A stretch of DNA of 64,000 bases, from the NCBI RefSeq assembly GCF_024166365.1, contig NC_064825.1, forward strand, positions 104,298,480 through 104,362,479, given 5' to 3'. Position numbers and translations under genes: made by a program. Source of the stretch: Elephas maximus indicus. Taxonomy: Eukaryota; Chordata; Mammalia; Proboscidea; Elephantidae. Shown one piece after another: positions 10,815 to 22,392 of the stretch (position 1 is its first letter; each line of letters opens with the position of its first letter). Under the pieces are notes generated by a model. That model saw only the letters and a program-made list of their open reading frames with translations, was not told the DNA's origin and did no database searches.

Positions 10815-10995
10815 AGGGTCTAGTATGTCATAACGGTTAATGTCTGAATAAGACAGCCTTGAGTTCAAATGTTAGTTTTGCTACTTATATAGCGTAGACT
10901 TCAGCAAAACATGATGTCTTCAGGATAAAATAAAATAAACAACGTAAAGCTCTTAGTAGGCACTAAATGGTTAATAAATGTTAGTTATTGTAAGC
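10815..10995 (+). repeat. MIR SINE
   Basis: GCCTTGAGTTCAAATGTTAG followed by TTTTGCTACTTATA and a final GCTCTTAGTAGGCACTAAAT block is MIR-like. It is present in all four units (26030, 36780, 45515), so it is older than the array. Confidence 0.65.
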
Positions 10996-11049
10996 ATTCT
11001 TTATTATCAGATTATCTGAAATTCTAATAAACAAAAACCAATAAACAAA

Positions 11050-11141
11050 CAAAAACCCATTGAGGTCAAGTCCATTTCAACTCAAAGCCAACCTTTGGGT
11101 TAGCATGTGAGCTCTTAACCACTGCACCACCAGGGTTCTAG
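11050..11141 (-). repeat. AfroSINE (antisense), partly deleted
   Basis: AAACCCATTGAGGTCAAGTC is the antisense tail and GAGCTCTTAACCACTGCACC the antisense head. The middle is missing compared with the fuller unit B copy at 26285-26447. Confidence 0.85.
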
Positions 11142-11411
11142 AAATTATAATAGATTGAAGGCAATGTAAGTGGCTAAGGCTTTCTGAATTATGGATAGAA
11201 AATCCTCTTTATTGAGTTCATTCTTTATGCTCGGTTTTAGGCTTAATTTTGTCTCTTCTAATGAAATGCTATCTGCGTGGCTTGGTTGAGATTTTAAAAC
11301 TCCAACCTCTCTGAAACACTGGGAATTGCAAAGGCAGAGGACTCTTGAGGAAACAATAATTATACTGATGATTCTGGTGATGACAGAGGTCCACAGACCT
11401 AAAGTGTGGGT
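11142..11411. other. Stretch with no recognised feature
   Basis: Shared with unit B (26448-26744). No repeat or gene recognised. Confidence 0.45.
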
Positions 11412-11608
11412 TACCCATTGCCTTGGACTCATTTCTGATTCATAGTAACCCTACAGGACAGGGTAGAGCTACCCCATGGGGTTTCCAAGGCTGTACTCTT
11501 TATGGAAGTAGGCTGCTATGCCTATTTCCCACGGAGCAGCTGGTAGTCTCAAAGTGCTGACCTTCTGGTTAGCAGCTGAGCACTTAAGCACTGCACCACC
11601 AGTGTTCC
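11412..11608 (-). repeat. AfroSINE, long variant (antisense)
   Basis: CATAGTAACCCTACAGGACA marks the antisense tail, CCATGGGGTTTCCAAGGCTG the middle, and GCACTTAAGCACTGCACCAC the head. Shared with unit B (26745-26942). Confidence 0.88.
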
Positions 11609-12596
11609 TTAAAGTGTGGGTTATGCATCTCAATTTTTATTATTATCACTCTGTGAAATATTGTCCAAGCCATCTCCATGGGTGTGCACCCTGTGCAGTC
11701 AGAAGGGCCCCACACTTGGTTTAATGCTTTGCTATTGTTGTCTTGAAATTGTTTATAATTTTAGAACAATAGACTCTGCATTATCATTTTGTACAGAGCC
11801 CACAAATTATGTAGCCAAAAATTTCTCTCGTCCAGGAAAGGAAATGGTTCTTCCCCACACCTTGCATTCTATCCCTTGTTCAAAATATGTTTGCTATGGA
11901 GAGATTTCTTCCCAGCCCTGATTTTAGGACTTCTATTATACAACTGCAGTGCAGGAGAAAATGTAGAAAGGAGATTACAAAAAGAAAAAGCTCACTGAAT
12001 AATAGGAAGAAGTCATGAATGAGCGACACAGGGGATATTCATGTCCAGAAACCAAAGAGGAAAGGGGAACGTTCAACGAGTGACCATTGCTATAACTTCA
12101 CCCTTTTGAGACTATTCTACAAAAAGAAAGGCCAGAGAAAGAAGCTTCAAATACTTAGCTGGAGGTTAACTCACCCTCCTCAACTTCACAGAACTCAATG
12201 ATCATTTATCAGCTAGAAAAATGAAATTATAACAGAACTACTCAATTGGTCCTAAGTACTATACTAATTTTTTTTGAGCTTAAGAAGATGGATTCCATTT
12301 TTTCTCTGTCTTCGTTGCAAAGAAGAATACTCTGAAAGGTGACTGGCCTAGTAGGAGTTCTCGGAGAATACAATTGCCTCCAACCTCATTGGATATTCTT
12401 GAATCTCTGTCTCATGGTTTTCTGATATCCATTGTCCTCGTGTCTTCATGGCCTTGGAGCTGATCCATTTGTGGGTCTGAAATTCTCTTGACAAGCTCTA
12501 TTCGGAAGTGCAAAGAGTCATTTTTACTATGAACCTGAGGTCAATGAAGCAGGCAACGAAAATGTGAGCAGATTTTAAAGGGAAATAATTGTTCAG
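11609..12596. other. Stretch with no recognised feature
   Basis: About 1 kb with a clear counterpart in unit B and partial counterparts in C and D. No repeat family that I can name. Short open frames are not kept between the copies. Confidence 0.45.
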
Positions 12597-12785
12597 GGGA
12601 GGTAGCATGGTGCAGTGGTTAAAAGTAGACTGGTTTTCTTAGCTCGGATGTGACCAGGGCAAGTTATTTGACCTTTCTATGCTACATTTTTGTTCATCTA
12701 TAAAATTGTAATGATATTATGTGTCTCTTGAAGTGTTTGAGCCAATTAAATGGGTTCATATATATTAAGTCCTTATAATAGTGCC
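12597..12785 (+). repeat. MIR SINE
   Basis: GTAGCATGGTGCAGTGGTTA head, GGGCAAGTTATTTGACCTTT middle, and a tail ending in AAGTCCTTATAATAGTGCC. Present in all four units (27722, 37295, 46118). Confidence 0.85.
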
Positions 12786-12932
12786 TCCAAAAACCTAAAG
12801 CTGTCATAGCAGCCCTATAGAAGAGAGTAGCACTTCCTCATAGGGTATCAAAGAAGCAGCTGGTGGATTTGAACAGCCAGCATTGTGGTCAGAAACCAAA
12901 CTCTCAACCACTATACCACCAGGGCTCCATAT
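12786..12932 (-). repeat. AfroSINE (antisense)
   Basis: Antisense copy ending CACTATACCACCAGGGCTCC. It lies directly after the MIR, in A and B only (B: 27926-28067). Confidence 0.85.
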
Positions 12933-12947
12933 GCACATAATACCCCC

Positions 12948-13108
12948 CAAAACCAAATCCATTGCCCTCAAGTCCATTCCGACTCATTGGACCCTATAGG
13001 ACAGAGTAGAATTTCCCCACAGGATCCCAGGAGTGGCTGGTGAATTCCAACTGCTGACCTTTTGGTTAGCAGCTGAGGTCTTAAGTACTGTGCTACCAGG
13101 GCCCCATG
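12948..13108 (-). repeat. AfroSINE (antisense)
   Basis: Antisense tail AAACCAAATCCATTGCCCTC, middle CCTATAGGACAGAGTAGAAT, head ending CTACCAGGGCCCC. Shared with unit B (28098-28272) and absent from C and D. Confidence 0.9.
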
Positions 13109-13524
13109 TACCTAATAAATCTTATAAAATTACTTTAAACGGAAAAATATTGATTGGTGCTAATCAACTTCCAGTTGGGGCAGACTTTGGCTGGTATCTA
13201 GGATTAGCAGGAGCCTCATTTTGTCTGGGTCAGGACCTTTGTGGATATTGCCCTGGTCTCTACGCCCTTAGGTGAAAAAGTTACTTTCTTGAATGAAAAA
13301 ACCATCTCATATATAGATATATGTATATTTTAACTTGGACATCAGGCAGATGTATATCGACATTTAGGGTCCTTATTCAGCCCCTGGAAGTCCTGTAAGC
13401 ATCAAAGTTTCAGATGGTGTTGAAGGATTTGGAGGTCTAGAGCTAATTTCCACCTCATTTTTTTTTTTTTAGTTAATGTAATAAAAAAAAAAAAAGTTTT
13501 TTTTTTTTTTTTTTTTTTTTTTAT
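13109..13524. other. Non-genic flank ending in an A/T homopolymer region
   Basis: The 5' portion is shared by all units. The end (about 13460-13523) has long T and A runs on either side of AGTTAATGTAA, next to the private SINE. No gene. Confidence 0.5.
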
Positions 13525-13715
13525 CAGAGCCCTGGTGGCACAGTGGTTAAGAGCTATGGGGAGCTATGAAGGTCTACTCTTGCTACCCCCAAAATCAGCT
13601 GTTCCAATTCACCAGTTGCTCCTTGGAAATCCTATGAGGCAGTTCTACTCTGTTCAATAGGGTCCTAAGGGTCAGAATCGAATTGAGGGCAACCGGTTTG
13701 GCTTTTTTGTTTTAG
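13525..13715 (+). repeat. AfroSINE, private to unit A
   Basis: AGAGCCCTGGTGGCACAGTG head and AGGGCAACCGGTTTGGC tail. A copy of AGTTAATGTAA lies on each side (about 13471 and 13711), consistent with target duplication. The unit C site near 38080 has a single AGTTAATGTAA and no SINE. Confidence 0.85.
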
Positions 13716-13827
13716 TTAATGTAACACTGCATGCATTTCAAAGCCATTCAGGATCTTGTTTTGATCTCAGTTTGTAAGTATGATGAAATGGCACTACATA
13801 TTTCGTAGGACTGTTACAAGCGTTGGA

Positions 13828-13990
13828 TCCCTGCTGGTGCCGTGGTTAAGCCATAAACTGCTAACCAAAAAGTCAGCAGTTTGAATTCATCAGCCACTCC
13901 TTGGAAACCCTATGGGGCAATTTTACTTTGTCGTGTAGGTTCACTACGAGTGGGAATCAACTTGACGGCAATGGGTGTGGGTTTTATTCA
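13828..13990 (+). repeat. AfroSINE, private to unit A
   Basis: Head TCCCTGCTGGTGCCGTGGTT, middle CTTGGAAACCCTATGGGGCA, tail CTTGACGGCAATGGGTGTGG. Absent at the matching place in unit C near 38160. Confidence 0.88.
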
Positions 13991-14464
13991 TTTATTCTTT
14001 TTTTTGGTATTGTAAGCATTAGATGAGATAATGCATGCCAAGCATCCAGGACAGTGCCTGGTACTCAAAGGGACCAGGGGTATGGGCATCTATGCAGATG
14101 AGTTTCAAAAAAGGGTTAATGTCACACACTTAATAAATGTCACAGTATCTGTCACCTCCCTCACTTCTTCATCGGTACCCCATTTCTGTTGGATTTTTTA
14201 AGACTGTGTGAGTTGTATTTGGTATTGAATGTAGATGTATTACGGGGCATTAAGAAACTTTCAGAGTTCTGAGAGTAAACCCAGAAGAACTAACAGAAGA
14301 TTAGGGGAATAATCTTCGGAAAAATCCACCTAGAAATTCGGAATATATCCCAAATAAAAATAAGGTTCAGAAAGACCGTGAAATTTAATTATTTTCTAAC
14401 GAAATAAGAAAACTGTGGCATAATAATTAATAACTTTGGTAAAAGTCCAAAGCAAACCAAACCA
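13991..14464. other. Stretch with no recognised feature
   Basis: Shared by A, B and C (around 28560 and 38165). No gene or named repeat. Confidence 0.45.
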
Positions 14465-14828
14465 ACCAGTGTTGGAGGAGAATAGTAAATATACCATGGT
14501 TTGCTAAAGAATGAACAAATCTGTCTTGGAAGAAGTACTACCAGAATGCTCCTTAGAATTCATGATGGCAAGACTATATCTCACATATTTTGGATGTGTT
14601 ATCAGGAGGGATCAGTCCCTGGAGAAGGACATCATCCTAGGTAAAGTAGAGAGTCAGTGAAAAAGAGGAAACCCTCAGTGAGATGGATTGCCACAGTGGC
14701 TGTAACAATGGGATTAAGCATAACAATGGTTGTGAGGATGAGGCAAGACCAGGAAGTGTTTTGTTCTGTTGTACATGGGGTCGCTATGAGTCGGAACCAA
14801 CTCAACAGTACCTGACAACAACAACAAA
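14465..14828 (+). repeat. RTE-type LINE 3' end
   Basis: GTTATCAGGAGGGATCAGTC, GGAGAAGGACATCATCCTAG and a tail GGTCGCTATGAGTCGGAACC followed by an ACAACAACAA repeat match the 3' end of the longer RTE at 56240-58250. Shared with unit B (29012-29362) but absent from C. Confidence 0.9.
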
Positions 14829-14844
14829 TAGTAAAAGCTCTTAT

Positions 14845-15030
14845 TTATTTGCTACAATGTGGCAGGCACTATGAAGACATTGCCTTATTTAATTCTCATA
14901 AGAGTCTTACGAAGTTGTTAATGTTATTCCTGTTTTCCAGAATAATCAACTGAAGCTTGGGTGCAGCTAACTTAAGATCACAGAGCTAGTAAATGCCTGA
15001 GGTGGGATTTGAACTTATGTAGATTGTCTC
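14845..15030 (-). repeat. MIR SINE (antisense)
   Basis: ATGTGGCAGGCACTATGAAG, GCCTTATTTAATTCTCATAA and ATCACAGAGCTAGTAAATG are antisense MIR landmarks. Copies in B (29370) and C (38612). Confidence 0.8.
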
Positions 15031-15395
15031 AGGAACCCACACTTTTGATGGATAGAAATAGGTAATAAATAACTAAACATAATCAAGATAAATGCAGGTA
15101 GTGAAAAGTGTTAAAAAAGAAAAAAAGTGAAACAACTGATATGATAGAGAGTGACTTAGGGTGCCAAGGGCAAGTTTAGTTTGCATGTTCAACAAAGATG
15201 CAAGAGCAGGAATTTACAGGGCTTATCTAATCATATCTAGGGATATGAGACAACCAGCTGTAATGATGTGATTAAAACCATTGGAGAATTGTTTCTGGTA
15301 GTGGAAAGGGCGATATATTTGACCTGAACGAGTACCATTATCTATTCTCCTATATTTTAACTTGAAAATGACTCACAATCTTAACTGTAATAATA
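15031..15395. other. End of unit A, no recognised feature
   Basis: Shared by units A, B and C, running into the unit-start landmark. No gene. Confidence 0.45.
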
Positions 15396-15744
15396 ATAAT
15401 TTAGGTGTAATTAAAATCAGGGTGAAAATGATGAAAATGTATACTGAAGGAACCATCCCCATCCAGAAGATTTTGTGTCCCTTATGGTGTTGCTCTCTTG
15501 GATGGACTCTGATGCAGCCACAAACTTTGACCTCCACCTTACTTCTTCATGACCTTCTTTCTTTATAATGGTGACCATTTTTTTCCCCATGTAGAGCTGT
15601 TTCATTCACATAGAACAGCTGAGATTAGCTGATAGGTACAAGGAAAGCAATCTGTTTAACCAAATTTACATTGAATCATAATTGGCTTTTTCATGGCTAT
15701 AAGGCCTCATACAATTGTTACCCAACAAACAGCCATCTCTTTGA

Positions 15745-16360
15745 CTTCACCGAGCACCACTCTCTCCAAGGTTTACTGTGGTACATTTGGAATAGCCTCA
15801 TTCTTGCCTTTCAGCCTTTGCACTTGATCTTCTTCCTTCCCAAAATGCTGTTTCTTTAGGATTTGGTTTCTGTTCATGTCTTCTACTGTTGGTTCTATTC
15901 TCTCCCTTTCATTAACATTGAGGAAAACTGGCCCTTCAGGGTCTTGAAGTTGCAAAGTTCCTTTCAAATTTGGGGCCTTCTACATGTGATAGTGCTTCTC
16001 ATGGATGCAATTTCTCATCATTTGGATCTCAGTTTCAACATCATCTTTGAAAGTGGCCTTATGTGATCACCGTCCTTATCCACAGTAGCATTCTTGCTTT
16101 ATTTTCTGTCACAGTAGCATACTTGTTGTTTAATAGCACTCACCACAGACTGTAAGTACCCTAATAAGTCATTCTCTTATTTATTGCCTGACTCTATTAC
16201 AAGAATATAAGATCCGTGCAGACAGGACTTTTTCCTGAAAATTTTTTTTTTTTTGTGTGTGTGTGTGTGTGTTTGTGTGCGTGTGTTAACTATTGTATTC
16301 CCAGCATACTACTTGGCTCAAAATAGAGGCTCAATAAATATGTTTTTGTTAAATAATGAA
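15745..16360 (+). repeat. L2 LINE 3' end
   Basis: Paralogue of the copy at 385-948 with the same landmarks. A T run and TG microsatellite (16241-16287) have expanded inside it. Confidence 0.7.
16254..16287 (+). repeat. (TG)n microsatellite
   Basis: About 17 TG-type dinucleotides with two interruptions, directly after a T run. The other three units have no such expansion here. Confidence 0.9.
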
Positions 16361-16429
16361 TATTGGACAAAAAATTAGGTATTACAGCTAAATTGGAAAT
16401 AAAGTTTCAACATATTAAAGAACACTTCA

Positions 16430-16596
16430 GGAAATCCTTGTTTCATAGTGGTTAAGAGCTACGGCTGCTAACCAAATGGTTAGCAGTTCAAGTCCACCAG
16501 GCACTCCTTAGAAACCGTGTAGGGCAGTTCTACTCTGTCCTATGAGGTCTCTATGAGTCTGAATCAACTCGAAGGCAATGGGTTTTTTTTGGTTTC
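16430..16596 (+). repeat. AfroSINE at the unit head/body junction
   Basis: Same insertion site as 1014 and 30901, next to an ACACTTCA-like target sequence. The tail GAAGGCAATGGG with its T run joins directly to the antisense L1. Absent from unit D. Confidence 0.88.
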
Positions 16597-17969
16597 AGTT
16601 CTCTTGGGTATGTATTGGGGAGTGCTATTTTTTGAGGAACTGAAAAACCGTTTTCCAAAGTGGCTGCCTTGTTTTACGTTCCCACCAGTATGTACAAGGG
16701 TTCCAATTTCTCCTTACCCTGGCCAATACATGTTATTTCTGTTTGTGTGTGTTCAATTTATATAGCTTAGTCGATGTGAAGTGATACCTCATTGTTATAT
16801 TTGGTGTGTATATCCCTAATGATAATGATATTGAGCCTCTTCTCATATGCTTGCTGGCCATTTGTATATGCTCTTTAACGCAATTTCTATTTCTAAACTG
16901 GGCCCTTTGTCTCCTTGATGTTGAATTGTAAGACTTCTTTAAAAAAAAATAGTATATATATGTATATATATTCCATATACAAGACCCTTGTCTAACATAC
17001 CATTTGCAAATATTTTCTCCCATTCTGTGAGCTGTCTTTTTACTTTCTTGATAGTGTCCTTTGATACACAAAAGTTTTTAGGTGAAGTCCAATTATGTAT
17101 TTTTCTTTTGTTGCTTGTGATTTTGTTGTTGATTTAAGAAACCCTCGCCTGATCCAAGATCTCAGTTGTCACCCCTATGATTTTACGTTTTGTGCTTTTA
17201 GCTAATAGCTAAAAAGGTCGTTGATACATTTTGAGCTAATTTTTTATGTAGTGATAGAGGAATCCAAATGAATTCTTTTGAATATAGGTATCCAGTTGTT
17301 TCAGCAGCGTCTAAGTGACTATTCAGTCCTCAGTGAATGCCCTTGGCACTATTGTTTAGAATCAATTGACCCCAGATGTACAGCTTTATTACTGGAAACT
17401 CGATTCTATTCCGTTGATCCATATGTGTGTTCTTACGCCATTACCACACTGTTTTGATTATGGTAACTTTGGAGTAAGTTTTGAGATTGGTAAATTTGCT
17501 TTCCAACTTTGTTCTTCAGTTTCAAAATTGTTAAGGCTATGTGGGGTTCCTTGCAATGCCATATATGAATTACAGAATTAGCTTTTTCATTTCTTTAAAA
17601 AAAGGCAGTTGGATTTTTGATATGGATTGCATTGAATCTACAGATTGCTCTAGGGAATATTACCATCTTAATTATATTAAGTATTCCAATCCATGAAAAG
17701 AGAATGTGTTTCCATCTATATTGGTCTCCCATAATTTCTTTCAAGAATGTTTTGTAATTTGCAGTGTGTAAGTCTTTTATCTACTTGGTTCAATTTATTC
17801 TAAGTATTTTATTCTTCCTGATGATATTGTAAATGGGATTGTTTTAATTCCATTTTTTCAATTGTTCATTGCTAGTTTGTTTTTGTATGTAGATATCATA
17901 TCCTGCAAATTTGCTGAACTCATAATAGCTTTTTTGTGCAATGTTTAGAGTTTTCCAGACATAAGTATA
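16597..17969 (-). repeat. Old L1 LINE (antisense)
   Basis: Antisense L1 3' UTR (TTTTCCAAAGTGGCTGCCTT near 16651, CATTTGTATATGCTC near 16859), then the ORF2 C-terminal region. It keeps the part deleted from unit A and the empty site (near 17216) of unit A's young L1. Confidence 0.88.
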
Positions 17970-18998
17970 AAAGGGTGGAGGTAGTAGTAGTATCAAAATC
18001 CATCTAAATAGGGGAGATAATGACCAGGATCAGCCCAATGCTGATCTCCATGAGGTGGAGGTCAGATATACCTCTACCCTCCAAACTTTTTACCAATTCC
18101 GACATCAGCCGTCCCTACCATGACACTCTCTACTTCTCTTCTGGGTTAGATAATCTGTCATAATGGCCCCACAGAACTCTCAGACCATACTTACATTTAA
18201 GGGATTTATTAAGGAAGTAACAGGGTACAACTTGGGATCAGGATGAGCAGGCCACAACTTGAGGCTAGGACCAGGAAGCATGTAGGAAGTCTCCCTCTTT
18301 GGTGCAGGATAGCTCTCTCAGGGCTTCTTGGCTGAGCAGGTGTTCTCTGAGCTCCCTCAGGACAGGCTCCTCTTGGCCCTGCCATTTGTCCTCACTGGGT
18401 CTGCCGCAGAGCCTCTTTTGGGCCTTTCACCTGCGGCTCTGCTGCTGGACCTCTTATGGACCTGTTGCTGACTTCAGTGTTACAGTCCTTGAGCCATGCT
18501 ACAACTCTTTTAGGAGGTTCCTTGCATCCTCTTTCTCTCTGCTTTTTCTCTTGTCCTGCTTTTCTTCCTCCTTCTTTCTGTTTCTAAAACCCTCTGTGGA
18601 GTTGGCTGCTTATATACACAACTCCTTGTTAATTTCAAGACATGGCCCTTCCCACTGGGGGGCCACAAACTGACCAATCCCCTCTTGATAGTCCACAGAC
18701 ACTTCGTTTGCATAGTGGGCTATAGTCACCTCTTTTGCATAGCCTACTGTCCAATCCCTGCAAGGGGAAATCAGTCACAGGGCTGGTTGCAGCCCAGGAC
18801 CAGATAAAAAGTATCAAAGCTAAGTCATTTACAGCTTACTCAGGAAATGTCAATCAACTGGGACAAAAGTATCAAAACTTTTTGCGGTAGAGAACTAGGG
18901 CAAAGATAAATCCTCAAGGCTTAGGGGAAAATAATCTCTCTAACAGTTTTTCCAAAAAAAGCAATTCAAAAGGCCACAAAAAGAAACAATTTTCATCG
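17970..18998 (-). repeat. LTR-like interspersed repeat in the L1
   Basis: Paralogue of 2805-3830 at the same place in the L1. Fossil, family unassigned. Confidence 0.5.
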
Positions 18999-19840
18999 TA
19001 ATAAGAGCATGCTACTTTGGTAGGGATAGATTTGCTTGTTCGTTTTCAATTTGAATGTCTTTCATTTCTTTTTCTTGCCTAATTGTTTGGCTGGAATTTT
19101 CAATAAAATATTGAATGTAAGTGGTGAGAGCAGAAATTCTTATCTTGTTCCAAATTTTGAGTAAAATTTTCAGCACCACTATCTATGATGTTAGCTGTGG
19201 GTGTTTCATTGATGGCCCTTATTGGGTTGAAAAATTTCCTTTCATTTTTCATTTGTTGAGTGTTTTTTCATAAAAGGGTGTTGGATTCTCTCAACTGTTT
19301 TTTGCGTCAATTGAATGATCATGTGGTGTTTTCCCTCATTATGTTAAGATGGTGTATTCCATTGATTAATTTTCGTATGTTGAACCACCTTCCACTTCTG
19401 AGATATTTCCCACTTGGATAATTCTTTCAGTATGGTGTTAAATTCAATTTGTTAGTATTTTATTGAGGATTTGAGCATTTATATTCCAATAAATTTTGGT
19501 TACTAGTATTCTTTTCTTGTGATAACTTTGTTTTCTTTTGGTAGTACGGACCTCATATAATTAAGTAAGAATTTTTCCCTCCTCTTAGTTTTTGGAAGTG
19601 TTTGAGAAGGATTGGTGCTAATTCATCTTTACATGTTTGGTAGAATTCACTGGTGATGCCATCCTGGCCCAGGCTTTTTTGTTGAAAGTTAAAATAAAAA
19701 ATTATTACTGATTAATCTTTGTACTTGTTATAGGTCTCTTCAGATATTTATTTCATCATAAGTTGGTTTTGATAGTCTTCCTGTTTCTTGGAATTTGTTA
19801 GTTTCATTTAGGGTATGTAATTTATTGGCACAGAATTGTT
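18999..19840 (-). repeat. Old L1 LINE (antisense), continuation
   Basis: Resumes the L1 ORF2 after the LTR-like insertion, parallel to 3831-4665. Confidence 0.85.
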
Positions 19841-20385
19841 CGTTGTTGTGTTTAGTTGCCATCGAGTCAGCTCCTGCTCATGGCGACCTTTGTATAACAG
19901 AATAAAACGTTGCCGGGTCCTGTGCCATCTTCAAGATTCTTGGTACGTTTGAGTCTACTGTTGCAGCTCTTTTGTCCGTCTGTCTCATTGAGGATTTCCC
20001 GTATTTTTGTTGGCTTTCTACTTTACCAGGCACGATGTCCCTTTCCATAGATTTGTCTTTCCTGATGACTTTTCCAAAGTAAGTTAGTCAAAGCCTCATC
20101 ATCCTCACTTTTAAGTACATTCTGGTTGTATTTCTTCTAAGGTTGATTTGTTTGCTCTTTTGGCAGTCCGTGGTATATTCAATATTCTTTGCCAACACAT
20201 AATTTTGAAATATACTTTTTCAAACACATCAGCTATTCTGTCTTCCTTTTTCATTTTCCAACTTTTGCATGCATATGAACCTATTGAAAAGGCCATGGCT
20301 TGGCTCAGACTCACCTTAGTCATCAAAGTAACATCTTTGCTACTTAAAACTTTAAATAGATCTTTTCCATTACCCATCTCCCAGT
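19841..20385 (-). repeat. RTE-type LINE 3' end (antisense)
   Basis: Antisense coding 20111-20392 shows the RTE C-terminal pattern (KDLFKVL, SYACKSWKMKKEDRI, RILNIPRTAKR). The tail at low coordinates carries GCCATCGAGTCAGCTCC. The paralogue is 4671-5195, inserted at the same place in the L1. Confidence 0.85.
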
Positions 20386-20399
20386 CTTTCAAATACCAG

Positions 20400-20525
20400 C
20401 AGAATCACTCATGGTGGATAGGTTTCAGTGGAGCTTTAGGGCTAAGACAAACTAGGAAGAAAGGCCTGGCTACCTACCTCGAAAAACCGGCCAATGAAAA
20501 TCTTATGGATCCCTAATCTAGGCTT
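20400..20525 (+). repeat. AfroSINE-like fragment
   Basis: Paralogue of 5215-5345: GGTTTCAGTGGAGCTTTAGG, then AGGCCTGGCTACCTACCTCG. Family assignment is tentative. Confidence 0.45.
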
Positions 20526-20689
20526 TGGATAATGTATTTTGCTTTCAGCTTGAAAAAACACTTCCCTGGGCGTCCATACCCCACCCAGCATTAGCCGTGT
20601 CCCTGTTATAGACATATAGCACCTTGGCCTTTGCTATAGTGCTTGCTACTCTTTTATTTTATTTAGCTTAGTTCTCACATCATGAGGAC

Positions 20690-20915
20690 AGAGACATTGC
20701 CTGAGCTGTGGTGGCAAACTCACTGAGTTTAAATCTCAGTTCTGTCACTTACTCACTGTTACCTTGGATAAATTATTTAAACTCATAGTGCTTCAGTCCC
20801 CTCATCTATAAAATGGGCATAATAATGGTATCCACTACAAAGATACTACACATAACATTTTTCATAAGGACTTTGAGAATAGCACTCAATAGTTATGGTT
20901 ATTTAAAAGGACTCT
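20690..20915 (+). repeat. MIR SINE
   Basis: Paralogue of 5505-5745, with CTCATCTATAAAATGGGCAT followed by AATAATGGTATCCAC. Confidence 0.75.
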
Positions 20916-21019
20916 GTGCCTTGTACATTTTAAAACTTCGATGAACATCTGTTGAAAAAAAGGAAAATAGACTACAGGTTCTGGGTGCAGCCTGATGATT
21001 ACCCCAACACTGTAGATTT

Positions 21020-21225
21020 CAGTAATCCCTGGGTGGTGCAAATAGTTAGTCCCTTGCCTACTAACTGAAAGATTGACAGCTCAAACCACCAAGTGGCACT
21101 TCAAAAGAAGGCCTGGAGATCTGTTTCTGAATGATCACAGCCTTGAAATCCTATGAAGTAGTTCTGATCTGGACAGACGAGATGACCATGAGCTGGAACC
21201 GACTTGAAAGCAAGATGTTTTTTGT
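21020..21225 (+). repeat. AfroSINE, old long variant
   Basis: Paralogue of 5854-6072: AATCCCTGGGTGGTGCAAAT head, GACTTGAAAGCAAGATG tail. Confidence 0.75.
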
Positions 21226-21568
21226 TTTTTCCTTTTGGTAGATGATTTCTAGCCCTTGTCAAAAATGTCATTCACTGACACAGGGGACAATAGGAGGAAG
21301 GGATAAGTGTTTGGTTGCCATTTTGACAAAGTTTCCTGAAATTAATTACTCTTCTCTGAGGAACTAGCTCAGAAATATGTTACCCACTTACATAAAATTG
21401 CATTTCTGTGGTATAAAAACTGAAGGAGCTGAGAAGAAAGGACTATGAGGATTTCTGGGCTGAGAGTCACAAAGGCAGTGTCTTTCCCTACACAGCCTGA
21501 TACCAGACATGGGATTGTTCTGAAATGGTGGGAGAAAGAAATCTCAGTCCCACTGACCAAAATATGAG

Positions 21569-21750
21569 GCAGCCCTGGTGGTGCAGTGGTTAAAGTGATC
21601 AACTGCTAACCTGAAAGTTGGTGGTTTGAAACCACCAGTGGCTCTTCAGGAGAAAGATGTGGCATTCTGCTTCCATAGAGTTACAGCCTTGGAAACCCTA
21701 TGGGGTCACTACGGGTTAGAATTGACTCAATGTCAGTGGCTTTTTTTTTG
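21569..21750 (+). repeat. AfroSINE, long variant
   Basis: GCAGCCCTGGTGGTGCAGTG head and TGACTCAATGTCAGTGGC tail. Paralogue of 6427-6615. Confidence 0.88.
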
Positions 21751-22392
21751 TGGGGGGGACATATACGATCATGGGTGCTCTGAAAAAAGCTCAGAATTGT
21801 CTTTAGGAGATTTGTCATCCAGAGGACCTGTAATCAACTAGTGGTGTCTTGGTAATTGCATTTGCTTTCCTAGCTTAAAAAATGAGTACCATATTCTTAG
21901 AGCCCTTATGAAGGCTGTCAGACCAAGTTCCACATAAAAAATCTCTAATATATTTATGAGTTCCACAGGATGGAAATTCCATTTAAGTGCCATAGCTGCT
22001 TGATGATACTATCTGGGATAATTTATTTGACCAAGTTTAGGTAGGGTGAGAAGTCTTAGACCACAGGATGGAGCGGATATTGGTATGTTAGACAACAACA
22101 ATTTTAGTTTTTTTTTTTTACTTCAGCTTTTTCTTTTCTGGAAACATTTAATTTTCAGCTCACTAAGTTAACATGGCCTTGACTCTGGCTGTACACACTC
22201 TGGATTGAAGAAAACCAAAATAGAGTTATTTTAAGAACTGACGAGTTAGCTACGAACTAACTTTTGACACATCAGGAGTTTATAGCACTCTGTACTGGAG
22301 TATACATGACCTCTCATAAAACGATCTGCTTCTCCTGACCAGTTTGCATATAAGAACAACCTATGACTCATTTATTTGTCAGTATTCTTCTT
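21751..22392. other. Stretch with no recognised feature
   Basis: Parallel to 6616-7288 in unit A. No gene or named repeat. Confidence 0.45.

Larger units (their letters stand above)
1..15395. repeat. Paralogous unit A of a four-unit tandem OR array
   Basis: The landmark ATAATTTAG followed by TTAAAATCAG recurs at 1, 15396, 29908 and 39164, each time followed by the same succession of sequences. Unit A aligns with unit B over almost its whole length, including the same L1, LTR, RTE, SINE and MIR insertions. It differs by a young L1 (1135-2015), two private SINEs (near 13525 and 13828) and a deletion near 1062 that removed the SINE tail and part of the L1. It holds the intact OR4C-like gene. 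Confidence 0.85.

Noticed and set aside
12597-12640. tRNA-like A and B boxes in SINE heads (GTGGTGCAGTGGTTAA types)
   Set aside because: These are tRNA-derived SINE heads (MIR, AfroSINE). No full tRNA cloverleaf with anticodon stem is present.
18299-18713. 124-residue + strand frame and overlapping - strand frame
   Set aside because: They lie inside the LTR-like repeat. There is no recognisable domain, and the parallel repeat at 2805-3830 does not preserve them.
20148-20516. 122-residue + strand frame
   Set aside because: It is antisense to RTE LINE coding sequence and runs into a SINE fragment.
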